The notes below the pieces were generated by a model. The model was given only the letters and a program-made list of their open reading frames with translations. It made no database searches and had not been told where the DNA came from. From an uncultured Prevotellaceae bacterium (GTDB lineage Bacteria; Bacteroidota; Bacteroidia; Bacteroidales; Bacteroidaceae), in the NCBI GenBank assembly GCA_900543815.1, contig UQST01000005.1, positions 1 to 64,000 of the forward strand: 64,000 nucleotides of DNA, given 5' to 3'. Shown in pieces: positions 25,199 to 32,688 of this stretch (positions are counted from its first letter, which is position 1; each line of letters opens with the position of its first letter). The translations under genes and the position numbers were made by a program.

Positions 25199-25354
25199 TT
25201 ACTTGCCGTGTCTCTCGTCGGAAACAGTGAGTTTCTTGCGGCCTTTGGCGCGACGTGAAGCCAGCACGCGACGACCGTTTGCGGTAGTCATTCTCTGGCG
25301 GAAACCGTGCTTGTTGTTACGGCGACGGTTGTGGGGCTGAAATGTTCTTTTCAT
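25199..25354 (-). CDS. rpmH: 50S ribosomal protein L34
   Basis: A 51-residue, very basic protein beginning MKRTFQPHNRRRNNKHGF and containing RVLASRRAKGRKKLTVSD, the standard L34 sequence. It is a late-assembly protein of the large ribosomal subunit. It diverges from efp and has its own promoter (25400-25430) and terminator (25140-25185), so it is a monocistronic unit. Confidence 0.98.
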   Translation of the reverse strand: MKRTFQPHNRRRNNKHGFRQRMTTANGRRVLASRRAKGRKKLTVSDERHGK

Positions 25355-25399
25355 ATCTTGCTTTCGTTATTTTGTTGTTACGCACTTTGTTTCGGGGTG

Positions 25400-25430
25400 C
25401 AAAATTACTACTTTTCTTCTTCATTGCCAA
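25400..25430 (-). promoter_or_regulatory. rpmH promoter
   Basis: Minus strand TTG (25430-25428), 20 bp, TAATTTTG (25407-25400). Leader about 40 nt. Confidence 0.7.
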
Positions 25431-25481
25431 GAGAAGCACTTGTTTTTTCTTCTTTTACTTCGTACTTCTCCCAATATTTCA

Positions 25482-25489
25482 TACCTTTG
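25482..25489 (+). promoter_or_regulatory. efp -7 box
   Basis: TACCTTTG, 47 bp upstream of the efp ATG. The upstream region is T-rich without an exact TTG at standard spacing. Confidence 0.6.
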
Positions 25490-25536
25490 CAGGACGAACG
25501 AACGCGTAATAATAATAAAATAACTACAGTATTTCT

Positions 25537-26100
25537 ATGATCAATTCACAGGACATCAAGAAGGGCACCTGCATCCGCATGGATGGCAAGCTCTATTTCT
25601 GTATCGATTTCCTGCACCGCAAGCCGGGCAAGGGCAACACTATCATGAACGTGACACTGAAGGACGTGGTCAATGGCGGAGTCCTGGAGCGCCGCTTCAA
25701 CATCGGTGAGAAGCTGGAGGACGTGCGTGTGGAGCGTCGCCCATACCAGTACCTCTACAAGGACGGTGACGACCTGGTGTTTATGAACAACGAGACCTTT
25801 GAGCAGATAAACATTTCTCCCAGCCAGGTCAACGGCGTGAACTTCCTGAAGGAGAGCGAGAATGTGGAAGTGGTGGTGGATGCCAGCACCGAGACAGTGC
25901 TCTACGCTGACGTGCCCGTGAAGGTGCACCTGCAGGTGACATGGACTGAGCCCGGCCTGAAGGGCGATACCGCTACCAACACTCTCAAGCCTGCTCGCGT
26001 GGAGACTGGTGCTGAGGTGCGTGTGCCTCTGTTCATCGACGAGGGCGAGATTATCGAGGTTGATTCTCGCGACGGTTCTTACCTGGGTCGCGTGAAGTAA
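25537..26100 (+). CDS. efp: Elongation factor P
   Basis: 187 residues, standard length, three beta-barrel domains. The tip loop of domain I reads RKPGKGN with Lys32 at the position that is modified or inserted near the peptidyl-transferase centre. EF-P relieves ribosome stalling at consecutive prolines. The C-terminal block EGEIIEVDSRDGSYLGRVK is the conserved domain III end. It is expressed alone from a promoter in the rpmH-efp divergent gap and ends at a clear terminator. Confidence 0.97.
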   Translation: MINSQDIKKGTCIRMDGKLYFCIDFLHRKPGKGNTIMNVTLKDVVNGGVLERRFNIGEKLEDVRVERRPYQYLYKDGDDLVFMNNETFEQINISPSQVNGVNFLKESENVEVVVDASTETVLYADVPVKVHLQVTWTEPGLKGDTATNTLKPARVETGAEVRVPLFIDEGEIIEVDSRDGSYLGRVK

Positions 26101-26155
26101 TACCATTGCATGGGGGAGAGGATGGCTTCTTCCCTATACATTATATATAATATAT

Positions 26156-26197
26156 GCGGGCTGCATCCTGAGCGTGGAGGCAGTCCGCATCGTTTTT
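26156..26197 (+). terminator. efp terminator
   Basis: GCGGGCTGC (26156-26164) pairs with GCAGTCCGC (ending 26188, one G-T pair), followed by ATCGTTTTT. Confidence 0.8.
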
Positions 26198-26616
26198 CTT
26201 CGAAAAGTGCAGCCCGGGGTGCTGAAAGTGCAGCAGAGTGTCATGCTATTCTATAGATACAATGGAGCAATGGGAGTCCTGTGGGTGGCAAAGCAAATTG
26301 TCCCGGGGAAGGCAGTGGCAAGTCATTGCCGCGAGTAATCCATTAGCGGGCGCCCGAAGCGTTTTGGGTGATCTTGGTTAGTAAAGCGTCAAGAGATACA
26401 GTATGGTCTCCGGGCACGTGTCAACTGTTTCAGTACGACTCCCGCAATACGGTCGCATGCTTCAGTTGGCGATGAAGCCGCGTGTCTGTAGAATATAGGG
26501 GAGGGCAGGATAAGGAAATGACTCGGAAAGAAAAGCCTGCCTTTTCTATTATGTCAGCCGCCTGACTTGACGAAGTAGGTCCACTTGCTCCTGGAGGCCA
26601 ATAAACTGCCTCGAAA

Positions 26617-26678
26617 AAGTATCCTTGGATACTTGCCCGTTTATCCTTGGATAAATTGCAAAGTATCCAAGGATACTT
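26617..26678. repeat. Array of three TATCCWWGGATA palindromes
   Basis: AAGTATCCTTGGATACTT at 26617-26634, TTTATCCTTGGATAAA at 26640-26655 and AAGTATCCAAGGATACTT at 26661-26678. Starts are 23 and 21 bp apart, about the same 22-bp spacing as the other arrays but with an unrelated palindrome. The gap lies between two convergent genes. Confidence 0.9.
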
Positions 26679-26784
26679 CGCGAAGTAACCTTGCTTCCTT
26701 TTTCCGCCCTGTCTGCTGCGCTTGTCGGGTAGAGCCAATCTTGGGGCAGGAAAGCGCTTCTTTTTGGGGTGGGGGGAATGCGGT

Positions 26785-28089
26785 TCAACGGCCCAGGCAG
26801 AGGCGTATGCCCACGTTCAGACTGAAGTTGGTGGGCTTGTCCTCGTAGATGGTGGGCACGCTGGAGTTGTCTTTGAAGTGGTGGCTGACACCTGGCTCGG
26901 CATACAGTGCCAGGGTGGGGGTGATGTTGTATTGCGCTCCTGCGGCCAGGTTGACCGACATCTGCAGCGGATGGGAGTTGATGCGCTCGGTATCTTCACC
27001 GCTTCGCCGGTGGTCCAGAGTGTAGTGGATGGTGCGTTTTCCCGATACGCGCACCTCGGCCAATGCACCTGCCTGGGCATACAGACTAAGTCCCTTCGTG
27101 CGCAGGAATGTATATTTCAGGTTGACGGGAAGCCCCATGTAGTGCAGGCTCTGCACACTCTTCTGGTAGTTGGCGGCTGTTCCCTCGCGCAGGTCAGAGC
27201 GCAGATGGGTGTAGGTAAGGCCGCTTCCCAGAGCCAGATGGCTGTTCAGGTCGTAGCTGACACCGATGCCCACTCGCACAGGCAGGCGGTGATGCACCTT
27301 GCGCTCAACCATCTTTCCTTGGTTGAAGACCGCCATGCCCAGTGCCGGATTGTCTATCCACGAAGCGTCGTCAGGCCCAAGTGACACCATGGGGAATCCG
27401 CTTATGCCCCTTGAACTTATTGCCGAACCGGCCAGGCCGGTGGCATGGGCCGAGAGTGCCAGCCGTGTACTGTTGCTGTGGATGAGGGCTGTGCGGGCCT
27501 GCTGAGTCCGGCTCGAGTTGCGCTGGATGCTTCTGCCCATGCGTGCCGACGAGTCTGCGTGCTTCAGGGCAACAGGCTTCTCGCCCGTTCCGTCCTGCTC
27601 CACGGCATCTGCCACTGGTTCGTTGGCCTCCACGCTTGCCATTGCAGTTGCTTCCGCAGCTTCCTCCTCGTGGCTGGGGATAGAGGCAAGGGTTGTCGGC
27701 AGGCTTTCTGTCTCTGCCATCCGAGTGTTGCGTGCTGTGCCAGCCAATGCCCTTGCCGTAATGGGGGCATCTGTTTCGGCAACTTTTTGGCCAGACTGTT
27801 CAATGATTTCAGCCGCTTTGCCAGTGGCATTCTTTTCGCCTACGGCAGCCAGTTCGGGTGCCTGGGTGAAGTCGGGCATATATCTGTAACCCACCAGCAC
27901 AGCCACTGCAATGCAGGCCGCTACGGCTATCCGCTTGGGCCACAGCATCCATGCCGCAGGCTTGTGCTGCCGCTTGCCGGCCAGTCCCTCCTGCTCCAGG
28001 CGCGTGCTCAGCTGCTCCCACAGGCCCTGTGGAGGCTCCTGCCCGTAGTCCTTCAGGCGGTTGCGTATGTCATTGAGCCATTTGTCCAT
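26785..28089 (-). CDS. Anti-sigma factor / outer-membrane beta-barrel fusion (Dma-like)
   Basis: 434 residues in three parts. Residues 1-48 are a short helical cytoplasmic segment (MDKWLNDIRNRLKDYGQEPP). A membrane helix follows at ~51-70. Residues ~75-215 are a low-complexity Ala/Glu/Ser/Thr-rich stretch that could span the periplasm. Residues ~220-434 look like an outer-membrane beta-barrel (alternating strands, RVGIGVSYDLNSHLALGSGLTY, final FSLNVGIRLCLGR). The start is 3 bp after the stop of an ECF sigma factor. This is the layout of the dual-membrane-spanning anti-sigma factors (Dma) described in Bacteroides, which hold their sigma factor inactive and link outer-membrane state to transcription. 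The assignment rests on architecture and neighbours. Confidence 0.75.
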   Translation of the reverse strand: MDKWLNDIRNRLKDYGQEPPQGLWEQLSTRLEQEGLAGKRQHKPAAWMLWPKRIAVAACIAVAVLVGYRYMPDFTQAPELAAVGEKNATGKAAEIIEQSGQKVAETDAPITARALAGTARNTRMAETESLPTTLASIPSHEEEAAEATAMASVEANEPVADAVEQDGTGEKPVALKHADSSARMGRSIQRNSSRTQQARTALIHSNSTRLALSAHATGLAGSAISSRGISGFPMVSLGPDDASWIDNPALGMAVFNQGKMVERKVHHRLPVRVGIGVSYDLNSHLALGSGLTYTHLRSDLREGTAANYQKSVQSLHYMGLPVNLKYTFLRTKGLSLYAQAGALAEVRVSGKRTIHYTLDHRRSGEDTERINSHPLQMSVNLAAGAQYNITPTLALYAEPGVSHHFKDNSSVPTIYEDKPTNFSLNVGIRLCLGR

Positions 28090-28092
28090 ATC

Positions 28093-28671
28093 CTATGCTT
28101 GATTGTCTCTCCTGTATTTCTTTACCTTCTCTGCCAGTGCGCACTTTGCCTTGTGCAGCTGCGAGGCCGATGTGCCTTCCTTGATGCCCAGCATGGCAGC
28201 TATCTCGCGGTGGCTCTTGCCCTCCATCACATAGAGGTTGAATACCACGCGGTAGCCCTCGGGCAGCTCCTGCACGAAGCGTTGCAACTGCCCGGCAGGC
28301 ACTCCCTCCACCTCGGGCTCCTCGTCGGGCATGCCGGTGCTGTCCTCTGTCAGTTCCGAGAAGGACAGGCGGCTCTTGGCTTTCAGCAGGTCGATGGCCT
28401 CGTTGGCCACTATGCGGCTCATCCATGAGCGCAGTGCCCCTTCGCCCTTTGGCTGGAAGCGGTGGATGGAGGAGAATATCTTGATGAATGCCTCTTGCAG
28501 TACATCCTTCACATCCTCGTCGTTGACCACGTAGCGCGAGCATACTGCCGTGAGGTAACGCACATGCAGGCGGTACAGCTGCTCGGCGGCAGCGGCATCG
28601 CCCTCTCTCAGCTTCGCGAGCAACTGCTCCTCGCTGGACTGTCTCTTGAATATCGCCTCCAGTATGGCCAT
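28093..28671 (-). CDS. ECF-type RNA polymerase sigma factor (Das-like)
   Basis: 192 residues from the ATG at 28671 (MAILEAIFKRQSSEEQLL); the frame upstream of this has no protein-like features. Region 2 has VLQEAFIKIFSSIHRF and region 4 has LPEGYRVVFNLYVMEGKSHREIAAMLGIKEGTSASQLHKAK, the usual helix-turn-helix. It should direct RNA polymerase to an envelope-stress or surface regulon when released by the anti-sigma/barrel protein encoded 3 bp downstream. A NigD-like lipoprotein gene lies just upstream on the same strand; in Bacteroides such a lipoprotein belongs to the Das/Dma regulon. Confidence 0.9.
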   Translation of the reverse strand: MAILEAIFKRQSSEEQLLAKLREGDAAAAEQLYRLHVRYLTAVCSRYVVNDEDVKDVLQEAFIKIFSSIHRFQPKGEGALRSWMSRIVANEAIDLLKAKSRLSFSELTEDSTGMPDEEPEVEGVPAGQLQRFVQELPEGYRVVFNLYVMEGKSHREIAAMLGIKEGTSASQLHKAKCALAEKVKKYRRDNQA

Positions 28672-28817
28672 TCCTGCTCTATGGTGTCGGGTCGGCATCG
28701 TGCTGTATGATGCAGGGATGCCTGGGGGCCAGATGCAGTCCGGTTTCCGGGTTTCTCCCAAATCTGTCCGATGTGTCTGCCGGACTGCCGCCCTCTGTGG
28801 CTCGCCACCTTATTATA

Positions 28818-28860
28818 TAACGCGCGCGAGGCCGTTTTTCTTGCCCCCGCGCGTTATTTT
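28818..28860. terminator. Terminator after the NigD-like gene
   Basis: TAACGCGCG (28818-28826) pairs with CGCGCGTTA (28848-28856), with T-runs outside the stem on the plus side (TTTT) and TATAATAA on the minus side. It separates the NigD-like gene from the sigma factor gene, so readthrough or a separate promoter must drive the latter. Confidence 0.65.
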
Positions 28861-28862
28861 CG

Positions 28863-29594
28863 TCAATCCACCATACTGCTCATTGTGGCGCGGTCCACCT
28901 GGTGGGCGCTGGCGGTGGGGTGCAACTGCAGGTTGAACTCTGCCGACTTGGGGCCGCTGAAGGATGTCCAGCGCAGCTTTACCCGCACTTCCTCCTGGCC
29001 GTTGCGCGGCAGGTCGTTGAGGTTGAATGCTATCATCGCATCGCCCTGGCGGCCTCGGGTGTCGCCCATGGCGTTGTGCCTGAGTTCCACCTCATACACA
29101 TCATTGGCATTGCCACCCGTGAGCAGGTTGATGTGATGCTTGATGCCTCTGTTGCCCCACAGCGTCCTGATGCGCAGGGTCAGGTAGCCGTCTTCGGCCA
29201 CGGTCACCCAGTCGCGCACTATCTCAACGGGGTCGTTGCCGTACAGGCGGTCGTTCTGCGCGCCCATGTCGCGCACTGGCATCTTGGTGCGGATGCTGTC
29301 TATCCAGTTCACGTTCACCATGCGCATGTTGCTGCGCTCGCTTTCCACGGGCGTGTAGTTCACCAGCGCACGCACCTCCTTGCTGCCAAAGGGCGACTGG
29401 CTGAGGTTTGCAGGAGCCAGCGCCGTGGCATGGTCGAGCTGCATGGTGAAGCTTCCTCCCTCCACGGGGCGCACCGTCACCAGCGCCGTGGTGGAGTTTG
29501 CGTAGAAGGGGTCGTCGTTGTTGTTACACGCGGTAAGTGTCACAGCCGCCGTTGCCAGCATGAGCAATGTGCGGCGAAATAGTCTTGCTTTCAT
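28863..29594 (-). CDS. NigD-like lipoprotein
   Basis: 243 residues with a lipoprotein signal (RTLLMLATAAVTLTAC, lipobox LTAC then NNNDD). The central and C-terminal parts (RDWVTVAEDGYLTLRIRTLWG, KHHINLL, VYEVELRHNAMGD) match the NigD family of Bacteroidetes lipoproteins. Together with the ECF sigma factor and the anti-sigma/barrel fusion that follow, it recalls the system in B. thetaiotaomicron in which NigD1 affects outer-membrane vesicle output. It is lipid-anchored at the envelope; its molecular activity is unknown. Confidence 0.78.
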   Translation of the reverse strand: MKARLFRRTLLMLATAAVTLTACNNNDDPFYANSTTALVTVRPVEGGSFTMQLDHATALAPANLSQSPFGSKEVRALVNYTPVESERSNMRMVNVNWIDSIRTKMPVRDMGAQNDRLYGNDPVEIVRDWVTVAEDGYLTLRIRTLWGNRGIKHHINLLTGGNANDVYEVELRHNAMGDTRGRQGDAMIAFNLNDLPRNGQEEVRVKLRWTSFSGPKSAEFNLQLHPTASAHQVDRATMSSMVD

Positions 29595-30186
29595 ATCTCT
29601 TCGGCCTATGTTTTCTTGTCCTTGCTGCCTCTTAAACTGCCCTTGCGCGAAATCCTTGCCTGGCCGGCGCGTTTTTTTTCGCCCCGAACGCTGTTTTTCT
29701 TCGCTTCAGAGCATTCCGATGGTGGCAGGCGGGTGCCGCGGACACCATCGGGGAGGCGTACGCAGTGAGGATGACAGAGGAGACCTGTGCCAAACTCAGC
29801 GTGCTGCATGTGCCCGTGCAGCGTGCTGCGATGGCCGATGCAGCGCACTGCGATGGCCGGTGCACCGCGCTGCGTCATTTACCGCGGAATACAGCCGGGT
29901 GGCGGGCAGTGCCGTATGCCCGTCAGTGCAGCCGCCTCCTGCGGGCAGGCGCAGCCTTTCTCTGGTCGGACCGAAACCTCTAGGCATCTGCACCCTTGCC
30001 CTTGGGGAATGTAGGCTGGGCCGGTGGGTCGATTTGCCCAGTTCCCTGTGTTGGCAGGTGGGGGCGGCTCCCCAGGCGGATGCGTTGTGCTGCCCGCATT
30101 TGGCCATTGTGCAAAAAAACAGCACGAAAGGCAAAAAAGTACCCCCCCCATACCTATATGTAAATTAAATACAGTAAATTTGCGGT
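29595..30186. other. 592-bp divergent gap with repeat array
   Basis: Contains a 22-bp palindrome array (29796-29873) and, before it, weaker 22-bp units around 29664-29729. The rest is GC-rich with no recognised gene. A TAAATTTG box at 30175-30182 is only 4 bp before the next ATG. Confidence 0.6.
29796..29873. repeat. 22-bp-period array, GCAGYGYRCTGC class (reverse orientation)
   Basis: Units start at 29796 (TCAGCGTGCTGC), 29818 (GCAGCGTGCTGC), 29840 (GCAGCGCACTGC) and 29862 (GCACCGCGCTGC), exactly 22 bp apart. Spacers read GATGGCCGAT, the complement of the ATCGGCCATC spacers seen at other loci, so this copy is inverted. Confidence 0.92.
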
Positions 30187-30954
30187 ATGAAAAGAGTGCG
30201 TTTCGGGCATCGGGGAGCCAGGCTCCTCCTCGCCAGCCTCCTGCTGCTCTGCGTGGGGGCAATGGATATAAAGGCACAGTCCTGCGAGGGACGGGTGTGC
30301 CTCAAGAACGGTATGCGCCTGCTCTATGCGGGTGACGACCGTATGGATGTGCCCTCGAAGAAGCATGACGTGCGTGTCTATCGCCGTTTCTTCTCCAGTG
30401 CCTGCCAGCGCGATGTGGTGCCCTATGACCGTATCGACTCGGTGGTGGTATGGAACTCGGCCGCCCCCGATGCCGTGCGGTTGCTGGTGCCCCTGGAGGG
30501 GGTAGGGTGGAGCTGGCTCTATGCAGGCTGCCCGCGCATGCTGGTGTATGTGTATGCCTCGCAGGGCTATTCGCTCAGTGCGCAGGGTGGCATCAGGGCG
30601 TGGCAGGGCAACAGGTTCTCTGCCCTCTTCCTCATACCGGGCAAGACGGCCTGCGACTTCTATGTGCAGCGCCCGGGGGAGAAGCCCGTATGTCTGGGCG
30701 ATGCCTACAAGAAGTGCAACAAGGCCTTTGTGAGGAAACTCTGCCAGGTGGCCGGACTCACTACGCAGCAGGAGCAGGAACTGCTACGTGAGGCACCCGC
30801 CAACCGTAGCAGCGTGATACAGCGTGTGCTGGAACTCATCGATACAGACAAGTCAAACCAAAGAGATAGAAAACACAATGAGAACAATCCGACTCTGGCT
30901 GCTCTTGGTGGCAGCCGTAGTGCTGGCTATGCCTGGCCAGGCACGCAAGAATGA
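30187..30954 (+). CDS. Secreted protein of unknown function
   Basis: 255 residues with a signal peptide (LLLASLLLLCVGAMDIKAQ) and four to six Cys in the mature part. No family recognised. The C-terminal ~25 residues (from RDRKHNENNP) overlap the start of the next gene by 77 bp and look like translated intergenic sequence: the bases there are A-rich, as expected of a leader. The gene may therefore have lost its original stop codon by a small frameshift near 30855. A TAAATTTG box ends 4 bp before the ATG, which would give an almost leaderless transcript if real. Confidence 0.6.
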   Translation: MKRVRFGHRGARLLLASLLLLCVGAMDIKAQSCEGRVCLKNGMRLLYAGDDRMDVPSKKHDVRVYRRFFSSACQRDVVPYDRIDSVVVWNSAAPDAVRLLVPLEGVGWSWLYAGCPRMLVYVYASQGYSLSAQGGIRAWQGNRFSALFLIPGKTACDFYVQRPGEKPVCLGDAYKKCNKAFVRKLCQVAGLTTQQEQELLREAPANRSSVIQRVLELIDTDKSNQRDRKHNENNPTLAALGGSRSAGYAWPGTQE

Positions 30955-31570
30955 TGACCCCGACATGCGCCATGTGCGCCTCACCTTCACCGATGGCAAG
31001 CAGCTCGAAGGCTACATCCCACGGAAGTACATGACGTGGGCCACAGAGTATGTAGTGGTGTTGGCCGACAAACCCGATGCCAAGAAGGGCAAGAAGTACA
31101 AGGCCGAGAAACTGCAGAAGATGGAGTGGCTGACACCCACCGAGGAGCATCCCGAGGGCGAGGTGTGGGAGCGATGCCAGACCATATACCGCTACATGTT
31201 CAAGCCCGTCAAGGAGGATTGCCTGCTCGAACTCGTGTATCGCGGCCAGGCAGCCTCGGTCTATAAGGCGCGCATCTATCTCCCCGGCAACGGCGTGAAC
31301 ACTGCGGGCAGCTGGGCCACATGGTACGCGCTGAAGCCCGACGGGCAGGAGCGTGCCTTCCTGCTCTACAACGCATCCACCGATATGGTGCCCATCATCA
31401 AACTCTTCATGCAGATGCAGTTCAAGGACAAGGATGAGTACGAGGGGCTGAAGGACTACATCCAGGCATGGTGGGAGAAAGACAAGAAGCTTGCACGCAA
31501 GCAGGTGCACGACAGCCCCGCCATCTTCTCCACCCTCTACGACGAATGGCGTGCCACCCAGGGCCGGTGA
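30878..31570 (+). CDS. Secreted protein of unknown function
   Basis: 230 residues from the ATG at 30878, which begins a signal peptide (MRTIRLWLLLVAAVVLAMPGQA). The open frame extends 18 codons upstream without signal-like features. The mature part begins with DMRHVRLTFTDGKQLEGYIPRKY and has no recognised domain. It has no lipobox, so periplasmic or exported location is expected. It follows another unknown secreted protein with overlap, so they are probably co-transcribed. A strong terminator follows at 31592-31621. Confidence 0.65.
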   Translation: MRTIRLWLLLVAAVVLAMPGQARKNDDPDMRHVRLTFTDGKQLEGYIPRKYMTWATEYVVVLADKPDAKKGKKYKAEKLQKMEWLTPTEEHPEGEVWERCQTIYRYMFKPVKEDCLLELVYRGQAASVYKARIYLPGNGVNTAGSWATWYALKPDGQERAFLLYNASTDMVPIIKLFMQMQFKDKDEYEGLKDYIQAWWEKDKKLARKQVHDSPAIFSTLYDEWRATQGR

Positions 31571-31591
31571 CCTTGGCCCCCTGATACACGT

Positions 31592-31621
31592 CAGCCCCGC
31601 AGGTACTCTCCTGCGGGGCTG
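31592..31621. terminator. Bidirectional terminator
   Basis: CAGCCCCGCAGG (31592-31603) pairs perfectly with its complement (31610-31621), loop 6, between convergent genes. Confidence 0.75.
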
Positions 31622-31657
31622 ATGGTATGAGGGCTGTCGGGCATGTGCCATGCGGCC

Positions 31658-32530
31658 TTAGCGGGTGGCCTGGCACACTCCGCGGAAGAATCCTATGCTT
31701 TCGGCTATGCCCATGAAGGGGTTGTCCATGTCCTTTTCGTGCTCCAGACTCACCGCGCCGGTGTAGTGGTACTTGCGCATGAGCTTGATGTAGCGGGGGA
31801 AGTCAATGATGCCCCTGCCCAGTTCCGCGCGCTTGCCCGCCTTGGTGGGAGCCGTCACATCCTTGAGGTGCATATCGAAGACACGCTTGTGGTACTTGAT
31901 ATAGTCGGCCAGCGTATCGGACCCGTAGCGCAGGTTGTGCCCGATGTCGAGGCACATGCCCATGCGTTCGTCGCGGTTCTTGACGTGCTCCCAGATGTCG
32001 GTCGCATCGGGATAGAGCTTCATGTCAGGGCCGTGCAGGTGGATGGCCAGCTTGATGTCATACTGCTTCACCACCTGTTCGGTGTAGTCCAGAAGGTCAT
32101 AGTTGGGCACGCCCACCAGCAGGGGTACTCCCACGCGCTGTGCATAGGCAAAGGCTCTATCTACCTCCTCCTTGCTCTTCATGTAGATGGGGCCCACGGC
32201 ATACCCCTTCACCCCATAGCTCGCAAGCTTCTGGTGGAAGGCGGCTATCTGCTCCTCGTTGCTGGTGAGAGGCAGATGGAAGTCCTTGATGCACAGGTAG
32301 TGCAGGTCGAGGGTCTGCATTGTCTTGAGCGTGGTCTCCAGGTCAAATTTCACAAAGGAGTAGCCTGCTATGCCCAGGTGAAACTCCTCCTCGGGCACAG
32401 GTTTCTTGATGGTACTGTTGGCAGAACGCTTTTCGGTTGACTTGGCGGCCAGTGCCTCGATGGGTGTGGATGCCATGGCCAGGGCTGCCATCCCTGCCAT
32501 TCCCGACTTGATGAAGTTCCTTCTTTCCAT
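31658..32530 (-). CDS. Exported sugar isomerase/epimerase-like TIM-barrel protein
   Basis: 290 residues from the ATG at 32530 (MERRNFIKSGMAGMAALAMA). The RRNFIKSG start looks like a Tat or Sec signal. The fold is that of the xylose-isomerase-like TIM barrel (AP endonuclease family 2): HLGIAGYSF, HLHGPD, CLDIGHN, FDMHLKDV and a final SLEHEKD supply the metal-binding Asp, His and Glu. Such exported proteins occur widely in Bacteroidetes carbohydrate loci; the substrate is unknown. It is flanked by a terminator and a helicase gene and appears monocistronic. Confidence 0.8.
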   Translation of the reverse strand: MERRNFIKSGMAGMAALAMASTPIEALAAKSTEKRSANSTIKKPVPEEEFHLGIAGYSFVKFDLETTLKTMQTLDLHYLCIKDFHLPLTSNEEQIAAFHQKLASYGVKGYAVGPIYMKSKEEVDRAFAYAQRVGVPLLVGVPNYDLLDYTEQVVKQYDIKLAIHLHGPDMKLYPDATDIWEHVKNRDERMGMCLDIGHNLRYGSDTLADYIKYHKRVFDMHLKDVTAPTKAGKRAELGRGIIDFPRYIKLMRKYHYTGAVSLEHEKDMDNPFMGIAESIGFFRGVCQATR

Positions 32531-32688
32531 GATGTATAGGTTTGACGTGAAAGGTCTTTGGCTTGTCTGCACGGGAGAGGGCTGATGCTGTGGCAGGCGT
32601 ATGACGGCCGGCTGTATGGCGCTTGGCGCTCTTCCTGCTTACAAAGTTACATTATTTTTGCAATTTGGGCGCATCTCGTGTATTCTTT

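Larger units (their letters stand above)
26101..26784. other. 684-bp gap after efp
   Basis: Holds the efp terminator (26156-26197) and a palindrome array (26617-26678). In 26198-26616 I recognise no gene; weak frames exist, but none looks like protein. Confidence 0.6.

Noticed and set aside
26198..26616. Decayed transposase after efp
   Set aside because: Short frames such as the one ending at 26430 have a vaguely protein-like ending, but no transposase motif or terminal inverted repeats could be found.
30175..30182. Promoter of the gene at 30187
   Set aside because: TAAATTTG matches the -7 consensus, but it ends 4 bp before the ATG and has no upstream TTG, so it may be chance.
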